64,000 bases of DNA from Chitinophaga pinensis DSM 2588 (GTDB taxonomy: Bacteria > Bacteroidota > Bacteroidia > Chitinophagales > Chitinophagaceae), in assembly GCF_000024005.1 (NCBI RefSeq), contig NC_013132.1:2040001-2104000 (forward strand), written 5' to 3'. Shown here piece after piece: positions 27,522 to 35,163 of the stretch. Numbering within the stretch: the first letter of the stretch is position 1; every line of letters starts with the position of its first letter. The translations under genes were made by a program, and so were the position numbers. A model generated the notes under the pieces. The model was not told the DNA's origin and made no database searches. It worked only from the letters and a program-made list of their open reading frames with translations.

Positions 27522-28916
27522 ATGAGAAAACAATCTCTGATTCTTTCCGTTGCAGTAGCGCTGATCGCTTTCAGCACTGCTTGTAAGAAAGAAAACAATG
27601 TCGTAAACGATCGTCCATTGACTGCTGCTGCTGCAGCCCACACTTGTGGTGACAGTACCATCTCAGGTGTAATCACTTCTAACCTGTATCTCGGTGACTG
27701 TAAGATCTACAAACTGAGCGGCATCGTGTACGTTTCTAACAACGCTACACTGACTATCGCTCCAGGTGCGCTGGTTCAGGGTATTAAAGGCGCTCCAGGT
27801 GGTACACTGGTTATCACCCGTGGTGCTAAAATCAACGCTGCTGGTACTCAGACAGCTCCAATTCTCTTCACTTCTGACCAGGCATCTCCTGTTTCTGGTG
27901 ACTGGGGTGGTGTAGTAGTTTTAGGTAAAGCTAACATCAACCAGGGTGATTCTGCGCTCGTAGAAGGTATCGGTGGTACACCTCCTGCTAGTGCTTATTA
28001 TGGTGGTACAGTTACTAACGACAACTCAGGTGTGCTGACTTATGTTAGAATCGAGTATGCTGGTTACGAACTGTCTACTGACAACGAACTGAACGGTCTG
28101 ACACTTGCTGGTGTTGGTTCCGGTACTACAGTTCACCATGTTGAGGTTTACAAATCAAAAGATGATGCATTCGAATTCTTCGGTGGTTCTGTTAACGCTT
28201 CTTATCTGATCGCTGCTTATCCACTGGATGACATGTACGATTTCGATAATAGCTACAGCGGTACTATCAACTATGCATTAGGTCTGTCTGACCAGACTCG
28301 CGCTGACAAGAGCCAGTCTAACGGTATCGAGTGTGATAACCTGGCTACAGGTGATTCAACCAAAACTCCGATCACTAAACCAGTTATTAACCACATGACC
28401 ATCATCGGTCTGCCTAACGCTACATTGGCTTCTACTACAACAGGTGCTCCATCTGGTACTGGTAGATACGGTCGTGGTGCTCATTTCAGAAGAAGCTCCC
28501 GTTTTGACGTGAGAAATTCAATCTTCATGGGTTTCAACACTGGTATCTCCCTGGATGCCAGCGTAGGTTCTGGTTCAGGTGCTCCAGCGAGCAACACTCC
28601 ATGTGCTTACTTCAGAGGTCTGTCTGTACTGGACAACAACCTGGTACACGCTTTCACAAGCCCATATGGTCCTTTCACTATCGAAGGTTCAAGTGCATGT
28701 CTGACTTCAGCTACACTGTATGCACTGGCTACAAACCTGAACGGTGGTTACGTATCTGCTGATCCTAACACTGACATCAAACTGGTTGCTCCATTCGGAA
28801 CTACTGCTGCTGGTTTCTTCCCTCAGTCTACTGGCGAAGCTTTCACGTACAACGCAGGTGCATTCACCTTTGGTGGTGCTGACTGGACTGTTGGTTTCTC
28901 TCGTTTCGGAAACTAA
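27522..28916 (+). CDS. Surface lipoprotein with right-handed beta-helix, very highly expressed codon pattern
   Basis: A 464-residue lipoprotein (lipobox LIAFSTAC, C21). The mature part shows short repeated beta-strand turns (NNATLTIAPGALVQGIKG, LVITRGAKINAAGTQTAPI, GDWGGVVVLGKANIN), then a parallel-helix core with DDAFEFFGGSVNASYL and RRSSRFDVRNSIFMGF. It resembles Bacteroidota proteins often encoded next to TonB receptors; their role is not established. Codon choice (GGT, GCT, AAC, TTC, ATC, CTG) is as biased as in tuf or rpl genes and much more than in the receptor gene, pointing to massive expression under inducing conditions. It sits 92 nt after the receptor and is followed by a strong hairpin. 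Confidence 0.75.
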   Translation: MRKQSLILSVAVALIAFSTACKKENNVVNDRPLTAAAAAHTCGDSTISGVITSNLYLGDCKIYKLSGIVYVSNNATLTIAPGALVQGIKGAPGGTLVITRGAKINAAGTQTAPILFTSDQASPVSGDWGGVVVLGKANINQGDSALVEGIGGTPPASAYYGGTVTNDNSGVLTYVRIEYAGYELSTDNELNGLTLAGVGSGTTVHHVEVYKSKDDAFEFFGGSVNASYLIAAYPLDDMYDFDNSYSGTINYALGLSDQTRADKSQSNGIECDNLATGDSTKTPITKPVINHMTIIGLPNATLASTTTGAPSGTGRYGRGAHFRRSSRFDVRNSIFMGFNTGISLDASVGSGSGAPASNTPCAYFRGLSVLDNNLVHAFTSPYGPFTIEGSSACLTSATLYALATNLNGGYVSADPNTDIKLVAPFGTTAAGFFPQSTGEAFTYNAGAFTFGGADWTVGFSRFGN

Positions 28917-28936
28917 GATATAGTCATCTCGTTATA

Positions 28937-28969
28937 AGTGTGGAGAGCATTGCTCTCCACACTTTCTTT
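28937..28969 (+). promoter_or_regulatory. Strong hairpin separating the two lipoprotein genes
   Basis: AGTGTGGAGAGC (28937-28948) pairs perfectly with GCTCTCCACACT (28952-28963) over a 3-nt loop, followed by TTCTTTA. It looks like an attenuator or a 3'-end stabiliser that would let the upstream lipoprotein mRNA outnumber the downstream one. Confidence 0.7.
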
Positions 28970-28984
28970 AAAATAAACAAAAAC

Positions 28985-29737
28985 ATGCTGAGAATTTCAA
29001 AGGTAATTTTATTAGCTGCCGTTGTGTTACTGGCAGCCTGCAGAAAAGGGGAACCTGTTAATGAATTTTATTTTGCTTCTTTTACAGCAGAATTACTCGC
29101 ATTGCCTGGTACCACTACTGTTGATATTTATGTTGGGGACAAAATAATAGATTCTCTTACCGCAGGCACAACCAAAGGACTGACATCTCCGTTGATGCTC
29201 GCCGCCAACCTGCCAAGTACAATATCATTTAAAAAAGCAGGCACTGATATCCTTTTACTGGATACTGTGCTGACTGCTGCTCCCGGCGATCGTGTGCCGT
29301 TAAAACTGGCATACAGTGCAGAACTGGGTATTCAGAGTTTTATTACCGGTAGTGCTGAAAATATACCTGCCGACTCAGGCGTATTTTTTCTCTTTAATCA
29401 GCTGCCCGTTGAATTACAGGCAGATGATGTATATGTAGATGCACTCTTATTCAGATTCAACGGAGCAGAGTATGAAGACACAGGGGTATCCTGGGATAAT
29501 CTGGAGAAGAATAAGCTACACCCTGAACAGAAAACAATTGCGGTTACTGAAAATGAAGTGCCGATTCAATATATCATCAGACTTAAAAACAGAGCTACAG
29601 GTGAATACCTGGGCGATGCACTTGCGCTCACAGATATTTCTACCACCTTCCTGCCAGGACAGCGTCAGATCGTATCTGTAAAAGGAAGACAAACGAGAGG
29701 CAAATGGCGTTTCTATTCTGAAGCAGCAGCTTACTAA
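28985..29737 (+). CDS. Small surface lipoprotein, function unknown
   Basis: The ATG at 28985 gives 250 residues with signal peptide and lipobox at C19 (VVLLAAC, then RKGEP). The mature part is beta-rich: two immunoglobulin-like halves (TVDIYVGDKIIDSL resembles DUF4397-type strands; IPIQY-like strands near residue 195). I do not recognise a named family with certainty. It is the last gene of the FecR-receptor operon, placed after the attenuating hairpin. Codon use is ordinary, unlike its upstream neighbour. It may be an accessory binding lipoprotein for the receptor; that is inference. Confidence 0.7.
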   Translation: MLRISKVILLAAVVLLAACRKGEPVNEFYFASFTAELLALPGTTTVDIYVGDKIIDSLTAGTTKGLTSPLMLAANLPSTISFKKAGTDILLLDTVLTAAPGDRVPLKLAYSAELGIQSFITGSAENIPADSGVFFLFNQLPVELQADDVYVDALLFRFNGAEYEDTGVSWDNLEKNKLHPEQKTIAVTENEVPIQYIIRLKNRATGEYLGDALALTDISTTFLPGQRQIVSVKGRQTRGKWRFYSEAAAY

Positions 29738-29796
29738 AATCAATGCGGGTAAAAAGCTCGACTTTAAAGACGGACATTAACCCCTTTATACAATAT

Positions 29797-29818
29797 GATG
29801 TTATCCGCTGATAACATC
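29797..29818 (+). repeat. Perfect 9-bp hairpin in the operon 3' UTR
   Basis: GATGTTATC (29797-29805) and GATAACATC (29810-29818) with loop CGCT and no T-run; it lies just before the true terminator. Confidence 0.5.
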
Positions 29819-29839
29819 TCCTAGAATGTTTCACGAAGT

Positions 29840-29870
29840 GGTATGTTGTATCTACAGCATACCTTTTTTT
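29840..29870 (+). terminator. Terminator of the FecR-receptor-lipoprotein operon
   Basis: GGTATGTTGTA (29840-29850) pairs with TACAGCATACC (29853-29863), with one G-U and a minimal TC apex, followed by seven T. The apex core GTATCTAC is shared with the terminator at 23027-23057. Confidence 0.88.
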
Positions 29871-31251
29871 ATCTGATCGCTGTTGGTATTTTCAACATAT
29901 TTTTATCAGCAACTGTCGCTTGTGCATCAAAGTATCTTTGCACCACTGTCTTCGGATATCCCCCTTCTCTGCCACCTCCTGATATGATCGAAACTGCTTT
30001 TGCAATCAACGGATCTCCTGGATCTCCTACGGGTGATAGTGGTAATACGGATAATTCATCTATGCGATAATCTGGTGTAATACCATTGACATAACCGCCT
30101 TCGCCTTTTGCATTGGCAAGATTGTAGGTAAGTGGCAGCATGGTATAAGGGATGCGTTGTGGAGAACGCATGTCCGTGATAATAACTGCGGCTTTATCTT
30201 TTCCTAATGTGCCCAATCCGATCTGGACTACTTGCATATAAGACTTCAGGGTGTTGATCGTCAGTTCTGCAGCAGAAGCTGTTTGCGGACCAGTAAGAAT
30301 AAATACACGTTGTAGAGACAGTCTGCCGGATGATAGCCCGCTGAAGGCTAAAGGACCACCACTTTCAGGCACAGAAAGCGCTGATTTATAGGAAACCGTA
30401 CGCTGTCCCATGTTGTTATTTCCGCTGTATTTTGCAAACACACTGTTCTCATTAATCCCTGGTGCGATCAGGGCATTCAGTAAAGCAGCTCCGGCTACGC
30501 TGCCTCCGGCATTATAACGCAGATCCAGTATGAGCTCTGTTGCGCCTGCATCTTTAAACTGTTTAAAAGCACTCAGCACATTCGCATTGTAATAATCGTC
30601 AAAAGCATTGTAAAACAGATAAGCAAGGGTCTTTCCGTTGATGTGCCGTATACTTTGTTTGTAGATCGGTTGTTCGCGGATGGTCCGTGCGGTGAGGGGG
30701 ATATCTGCTCCTTTCTGTACGGTATTGCCATTGATGGTGGCCATGCCGAGTACTGCATTGCCGCTATTCAATATCTCCTCACTGAGCGAAGCCGCATTGG
30801 CAATTGTCAGGGTAGTGCCGTTGATGGCCGTAAAAAAATCTCCTCTTTTTATACCCAGTATAGCTGCGCCGGAACCTGGTACGACCAGCCCGGTCACTCC
30901 GATTGCACCGCCAGGCGCTGCCGGGTAACTGATGACATTGAAGGTAATGCCAAAGGAGTAGAGCATGGATTTGGGAAGACTGGAAGGATCATCCTGCTGA
31001 TAGATGACAGAAAAACGGTCTGTCTTGTCTTTCAGTCCGGCAAAGAATGCTGCGGCAGCAGGCTGACTATCCGCCAGGGCTGGCAGTCCGTTATTCCACA
31101 AATAGAAATATCGCATACTATCCAGTATCCAGGTATTGATCTCCTGCCGGGTAACAGGTCCGGTAGGGGCCTCTGGCTTGACCACATCATCTTTTTTACA
31201 GGCAATGAGCAGTAAAGATAAGGTCAGGGCAGTAAGGGGTTTACGGTACAT
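29869..31251 (-). CDS. S41-family peptidase lipoprotein with PDZ domain
   Basis: A 460-residue lipoprotein (lipobox LSLLLIAC, C18). It has an N-terminal helical region (NTWILDSMRYFYLWNNGLP), a PDZ domain (SGAAILGIKRGDFFTAINGT) and an S41 catalytic core. The nucleophile is S326 in GPQTASAAEL, and the base Lys probably lies in GTLGKDKAA. The family comprises C-terminal processing and Tricorn-core-like serine proteases. It begins 20 nt after the ECF sigma gene and is probably co-transcribed with it, facing the FecR operon. Its export and linkage to a sigma/anti-sigma locus make a role in signalling or receptor-ligand processing possible, but this is inference. Confidence 0.87.
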   Translation of the reverse strand: MYRKPLTALTLSLLLIACKKDDVVKPEAPTGPVTRQEINTWILDSMRYFYLWNNGLPALADSQPAAAAFFAGLKDKTDRFSVIYQQDDPSSLPKSMLYSFGITFNVISYPAAPGGAIGVTGLVVPGSGAAILGIKRGDFFTAINGTTLTIANAASLSEEILNSGNAVLGMATINGNTVQKGADIPLTARTIREQPIYKQSIRHINGKTLAYLFYNAFDDYYNANVLSAFKQFKDAGATELILDLRYNAGGSVAGAALLNALIAPGINENSVFAKYSGNNNMGQRTVSYKSALSVPESGGPLAFSGLSSGRLSLQRVFILTGPQTASAAELTINTLKSYMQVVQIGLGTLGKDKAAVIITDMRSPQRIPYTMLPLTYNLANAKGEGGYVNGITPDYRIDELSVLPLSPVGDPGDPLIAKAVSIISGGGREGGYPKTVVQRYFDAQATVADKNMLKIPTAIR

Positions 31252-31271
31252 ATCGGAATGGGTTGATTGAC

Positions 31272-31790
31272 TTACATATCGTAATGGGCCATCATTTCCC
31301 GCCTGATATATTGCAGGGCGAGGTTGAGGTGATTTCTTACGGTGGTGGGCGACAGACTTAACTGGTCTGCAATCTCTTTGTGACTTTTCCCTTTGTCGCG
31401 GCTAAGCAGATAAATGTTCCGGCGTTGTTCCGGCATCTGTTCGATCAGTTTGTGAACCTGTTCAGTGAATTCTTTGCGCATCAGCGTATCTTCATCCCCC
31501 CTGTCAGAAGAGACCTGGTTGGATGACAGTTGTGATAATGATTTTCTCTCACGGTATAGTTTTCTCGTTTCATCAATCACAATATGTTTTACAAATACGA
31601 ATAGGAGGGGGAATACATCCTGGTCTTTATGCACCTTATGGATGTTTTCCCATAGTTTGATGAAACATTGTTGTGTCACTTCCTCCGCCCGTTGCCGGTC
31701 GTCGGTAAGTTTGAATGCGAACCGGTACACCTTTTCCCTGTTGGCTTCAAATAATTGACCAAAGAGTATCCTGGATGGGTTATCAGACAT
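31272..31790 (-). CDS. ECF-type RNA polymerase sigma factor (FecI-like)
   Basis: A 172-residue sigma factor with region 2 (FGQLFEANREKVYRFAFKLT, then AEEVTQQCFIKLWENI) and region 4 (EQMPEQRRNIYLLSRDKGKS, then HKEIADQLSLSPTTVRNHL). Regions 1 and 3 are absent, as in ECF factors; the style is that of the Bacteroidota sigma factors normally paired with FecR/DUF4974 proteins. No anti-sigma gene adjoins it on this strand; the nearest FecR is 8 kb away at 23188, on the opposite strand and in convergent orientation. It is likely the activator of that operon. Confidence 0.9.
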   Translation of the reverse strand: MSDNPSRILFGQLFEANREKVYRFAFKLTDDRQRAEEVTQQCFIKLWENIHKVHKDQDVFPLLFVFVKHIVIDETRKLYRERKSLSQLSSNQVSSDRGDEDTLMRKEFTEQVHKLIEQMPEQRRNIYLLSRDKGKSHKEIADQLSLSPTTVRNHLNLALQYIRREMMAHYDM

Positions 31791-31932
31791 AGAGTTTGAT
31801 ATATGGTTGCTATAATGGAAAATAAATGTAAGCAGTACATGTTACTTGAATGTTAAGGTTGAACAGCAGCGGATTTCAGCGGATGGAAACGGTAGTCTGA
31901 GTGTCTATTATAAACAATTTCATCAATTTATA

Positions 31933-31940
31933 TACATTTG
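31933..31940 (+). promoter_or_regulatory. -7 promoter element directly before the DUF4254 start codon
   Basis: TACATTTG matches TAnnTTTG and ends only 4 nt before the ATG at 31945, implying a leaderless or nearly leaderless mRNA. No TTTG is present at the -33 position. Confidence 0.5.
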
Positions 31941-31944
31941 CCTC

Positions 31945-32547
31945 ATGTCTACAGAATTGTACAATAAAATATTTGATCAGTGTATTGCTGATTATCATGT
32001 GCACAATAGTGTGCATCATCCTATCCACAATCCTTATGGAAAATCAGCTTTTGAATACCTGCTGTATCTGAAAAACTGGATTGACACCGTGCAGTGGCAC
32101 CTGGAAGATATCATCCGTGATCCATTGATTGACCCGGCAAGAGCACTGGAAATCAAGCGTTGGATTGACCGTTCCAACCAGGAACGTACTGATGTAGTGG
32201 AGTATATCGACAGCTATTTCCTCGATCAATATAAAAATATAACTCCTGGTGCCGGCGCTACCATGAATACGGAAAGTCCGGCATGGGCCATCGACAGACT
32301 GTCTATCCTGGCACTCAAAATCTACCACATGCGTGAAGAGGCGACCCGTCCGGATGCTACACCGGAACACCGGGATACCTGTCAGCGTAAACTGGATATT
32401 CTGCTGGAACAACGTCAGGATCTGGGAGGTGCTATTACACAGCTGCTGGAAGACATTGCTGCCGGCAAAAAATATATGAAAGTGTACAAGCAGATGAAGA
32501 TGTACAACGATCCTACCTTAAATCCGGTGCTCTACAAGGGGAAATAA
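31945..32547 (+). CDS. DUF4254 domain protein
   Basis: ATG at 31945 (MSTELYNKIFDQCIADYHVH) gives 200 residues, the usual length of DUF4254 proteins. An upstream in-frame extension from about 31846 has no family-like sequence. The protein is helical and soluble, with the conserved LHxxNFxxW-like region replaced here by LLYLKNWIDTVQWHLED, followed by IDRSNQERTDVVEYID. The function is unknown. In Bacteroidota these genes often sit beside a GT9 glycosyltransferase; here the GT9 gene starts 3 nt after the stop, implying tight coupling and a role in cell-envelope glycan synthesis. Confidence 0.85.
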   Translation: MSTELYNKIFDQCIADYHVHNSVHHPIHNPYGKSAFEYLLYLKNWIDTVQWHLEDIIRDPLIDPARALEIKRWIDRSNQERTDVVEYIDSYFLDQYKNITPGAGATMNTESPAWAIDRLSILALKIYHMREEATRPDATPEHRDTCQRKLDILLEQRQDLGGAITQLLEDIAAGKKYMKVYKQMKMYNDPTLNPVLYKGK

Positions 32548-32550
32548 CTT

Positions 32551-33603
32551 ATGCCTGAAAAACTGAGAACAATACTGGCGATCCGGTTTTCTGCCATGGG
32601 AGACGTAGCAATGACAATTCCCGTGATGCAGCAGGTATTGGAACAAAACCCTGGTACACAGATCATTTTCGTATCAAACAGGAACTGGGGTGCACTTTGT
32701 GCCGGTATTCCCCGGCTGACTTTTTTTCCGGCCGATCTGAAAGGCACACACAAGGGATTTAAAGGTCTGTACCGGCTTTTCCGGGAAATCAGCAAGGCGC
32801 ATAAAATTGACGCCGTTGCTGACCTTCACCATGTATTGCGCTCACAGATCGTACGTTCCTTTTTCCGGCTGAGTGGCCGTAAAGTAGCTGCGATCGATAA
32901 AGGCAGGGCCGAAAAGAAAGCACTTGCCCGTCCGGAAGAAAAAGTACTGATACCTTTAACCAGCACTATAGAGCGATATGCGACCGTTTTCAGGCAATTG
33001 GGGCTCCCGGTTACTATTTATCCAAAACAGCCTGTATTTGGCCGTCAGGAGTTAACAGCGGCCATACAGGAAGTCACCGGACCCAAAAACGGAGATAAGT
33101 GGATCGGATTGGCGCCATTTGCCACCTATAAGGAGAAAACATATCCCCTGGCTAAAATGGAGGAAGTGCTGGCGGCACTCGTGAAAAAGAAGCAGACAAA
33201 AGTACTGCTGATGGGAGGGGGCGCCGCAGAAGTCACACAACTGACCACATTGGCTGTAAAGTATCCGGAAGCAATCATCGTAGCAGGCAGGTTCCGTCTG
33301 CCGGAAGAAATGGCTACCATCAGCAATATGGATACCATGATCAGCATGGACTCCGCCAATATGCACCTGGCTTCTCTTTTTGGCGTACCGGTCGTTTCCG
33401 TCTGGGGTGCTACGCATCCTTTTGCCGGCTTTATGGGTTTCGGACAAACAGAGGACAATGCCGTACAACTGGAAAGCCTTTCCTGTCGTCCTTGTTCCAT
33501 ATTTGGTAATAAGCCCTGTTTTCGCGGTGATCATGCCTGTATGGAGTGGATTCCACCTGCTGCAATCACTGAGAAAGTGACAAAAGTGGTCGGCGAATCC
33601 TAA
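32551..33603 (+). CDS. Glycosyltransferase family 9 (heptosyltransferase-like)
   Basis: A 350-residue GT-B glycosyltransferase. The N-terminal half begins LAIRFSAMGDVAMTIPVM, the heptosyltransferase signature. The C-terminal half has APFATYKEKTYPLAKMEEVL for nucleotide-sugar binding and MDSANMHLASLFGVPVVSVWG, the conserved acidic Asp/His motif. Family members transfer ADP-heptose to the lipopolysaccharide inner core at the cytoplasmic membrane; the exact sugar here is not certain. The Cys-rich tail (SCRPCSIFGNKPCFRGDHAC) is common in Bacteroidota GT9. It is co-transcribed with the DUF4254 gene. Confidence 0.9.
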   Translation: MPEKLRTILAIRFSAMGDVAMTIPVMQQVLEQNPGTQIIFVSNRNWGALCAGIPRLTFFPADLKGTHKGFKGLYRLFREISKAHKIDAVADLHHVLRSQIVRSFFRLSGRKVAAIDKGRAEKKALARPEEKVLIPLTSTIERYATVFRQLGLPVTIYPKQPVFGRQELTAAIQEVTGPKNGDKWIGLAPFATYKEKTYPLAKMEEVLAALVKKKQTKVLLMGGGAAEVTQLTTLAVKYPEAIIVAGRFRLPEEMATISNMDTMISMDSANMHLASLFGVPVVSVWGATHPFAGFMGFGQTEDNAVQLESLSCRPCSIFGNKPCFRGDHACMEWIPPAAITEKVTKVVGES

Positions 33604-33619
33604 TTTTTTAAAACTTTTT

Positions 33620-33649
33620 TTTGTAGATTAGGAAAAAATACTAATTTCG
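33620..33649 (+). promoter_or_regulatory. Promoter of the tRNA-Gln transcript
   Basis: TTTG (33620-33623), an 18-nt spacer and TAATTTCG (33642-33649) differ from consensus at one -7 base. The predicted start is about 120 nt before the tRNA; the leader contains a 6-bp hairpin (ACAGAT at 33691, ATCTGT at 33701). Confidence 0.6.
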
Positions 33650-33775
33650 CCATCCCAAAACACGGTGAGCCGCAGTACAAAGGGACTAAGACAGATATTG
33701 ATCTGTTTATCTCTTCAGGAAACGAAAACATCGGTTTGTGGCTAAAAGGAAAGAAGATATTTTAAAGATATAGTT

Positions 33776-33846
33776 TGTCCTATAGTATAATGGTAGTACA
33801 TCTGATTTTGGTTCAGACTGTCTAGGTTCGAATCCTGGTAGGACAA
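33776..33846 (+). tRNA. tRNA-Gln (anticodon TTG)
   Basis: A 71-nt cloverleaf. The acceptor TGTCCTA pairs with TAGGACA, and the anticodon stem TCTGA/TCAGA encloses TTTTGGT with anticodon TTG. It is the only gene of its transcript, bounded by a promoter and a terminator. Confidence 0.96.
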
Positions 33847-33849
33847 CGA

Positions 33850-33878
33850 AAAAAACCGCTCTCGCAGCGGTTTTTTTT
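33850..33878 (+). terminator. Terminator of tRNA-Gln
   Basis: AACCGCT (33854-33860) pairs with AGCGGTT (33866-33872), loop CTCGC, preceded by an A-run and followed by a T-run to 33878. Confidence 0.93.
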
Positions 33879-33987
33879 ATGCGCGTATTTTCTTCGCCAG
33901 CAGACCTGCCCTGAAATTCATTCGTAATTTGTCTCGTTGTATTTTAATTTTGCGCTTAATATCCGGGGACGGTTAAATTATTGAGCA

Positions 33988-34383
33988 ATGAATTTCTATA
34001 CACGTAAATGGGTAAAACCTGAAGACCTGAATGCACACGGAACTTTATTTGGAGGCAGTCTGCTGCGTTGGATAGACGAAGAGGCAGCTATTTACAGTAT
34101 CATTCAGCTGGGTACCAACAGATGTGTAACAAAATACATGTCGGAGATCAACTTCGTAAGCTCAGCCAAACAGGGCGATATTGTAGAGCTGGGGATAAAG
34201 GCGACTCATTTTGGCAGAACTTCCCTGACATTGGCCTGCCAGGTCAGGAATAAGATCACACAGAAAGTGATTCTGACTGTGGATAAAATGGTATTTGTCA
34301 GCGTAGATGAAAACGGTACGCCATGGCCGCACGGTCGTACGAAGATCACCTATACAGATGAGCGCCTGCGCGAAGATGAATAG
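33988..34383 (+). CDS. Acyl-CoA thioesterase (hotdog fold)
   Basis: A 131-residue single hotdog domain similar to YciA/BFIT-type acyl-CoA hydrolases. The motif NAHGTLFGGSLLRWIDEEAAI (residues 15-35) carries the central helix with its catalytic Asp, and INFVSSAKQGDIVELGIKAT forms the following strands. It would hydrolyse acyl-CoA thioesters in the cytosol. A TAATTTTG -7 element lies at 33945-33952, 36 nt before the start. Its stop is only 2 nt from that of the convergent methyltransferase gene. Confidence 0.88.
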   Translation: MNFYTRKWVKPEDLNAHGTLFGGSLLRWIDEEAAIYSIIQLGTNRCVTKYMSEINFVSSAKQGDIVELGIKATHFGRTSLTLACQVRNKITQKVILTVDKMVFVSVDENGTPWPHGRTKITYTDERLREDE

Positions 34384-34385
34384 TG

Positions 34386-35051
34386 TTAGGAAAGTGTATT
34401 TACCAATATACAACCTTTAAGAATCTCCATCTTGACAAAGGAGTCGGTTTCCTGGAAACCGGCATCCAACCATAGCTGCTTACACTGGGGATTGGCATAG
34501 AGTATTTTCAGGGGGCGCTGCCGCCGCTGAAGACTTTCTTTCACCTTACCTATGAATGCCTCCATGATGGTTTCATCGAAGGGGTTAAACATAAAAATAA
34601 CGCCTACATGCTCAGGAATGGTGTACTCCCGGGCATCTTCACAGGCTATATTGATCTGGATGTTTTTATATCGGTCATACAAGGTGTCACGCATCCGGAT
34701 AGATGCCTGATAGAGGCGGGGAGAGAAGTCAATGCCCGCCAGCGCCCGGAAGCCATATGCAGCACCCATCGCGAGCACCCTTCCTCTGCCACAACCTACA
34801 TCGAGCAGTGTGGTGGACAGGTCTGTCGCCTGTACATGATCAAGCAGCCAGGTGGCAGTATAATAATTCACAGGTTCATACATGGCTACATGTTTCCTGT
34901 CTTCTGCTGATACTTCTGTCGCCAGACTTTCTGTGCCAATCGTACGGATGCCATATTTCTTCTCTCCACGGATTTCATGCCTGATAATGAAAATAGCCAG
35001 GTCAATGCCCCAATGCCATCCGACGTAAATAAAATATAACAGGTACCTCAT
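34386..35051 (-). CDS. Class I SAM-dependent methyltransferase
   Basis: A 221-residue protein. Its SAM-binding motif I is TLLDVGCGRG (residues 81-90), followed by the acidic residue of motif II in ALAGIDFSPRL. The first 25 residues (MRYLLYFIYVGWHWGIDLAI) are hydrophobic and may be a membrane anchor, which is unusual for a small methyltransferase and suggests a lipid or envelope substrate. The substrate is unknown. It is convergent with the thioesterase gene, and no terminator separates them. Confidence 0.82.
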   Translation of the reverse strand: MRYLLYFIYVGWHWGIDLAIFIIRHEIRGEKKYGIRTIGTESLATEVSAEDRKHVAMYEPVNYYTATWLLDHVQATDLSTTLLDVGCGRGRVLAMGAAYGFRALAGIDFSPRLYQASIRMRDTLYDRYKNIQINIACEDAREYTIPEHVGVIFMFNPFDETIMEAFIGKVKESLQRRQRPLKILYANPQCKQLWLDAGFQETDSFVKMEILKGCILVNTLS

Positions 35052-35163
35052 AATGTTCGTTGCACTCCAATCCGCTTACAGCAGGACTATTCTCAGGTTG
35101 TAGGGTATAAGAATAACGCGCTAAATGTAAGCAAATTCCGGGAGATGAGACCGGAGGCCAGTG

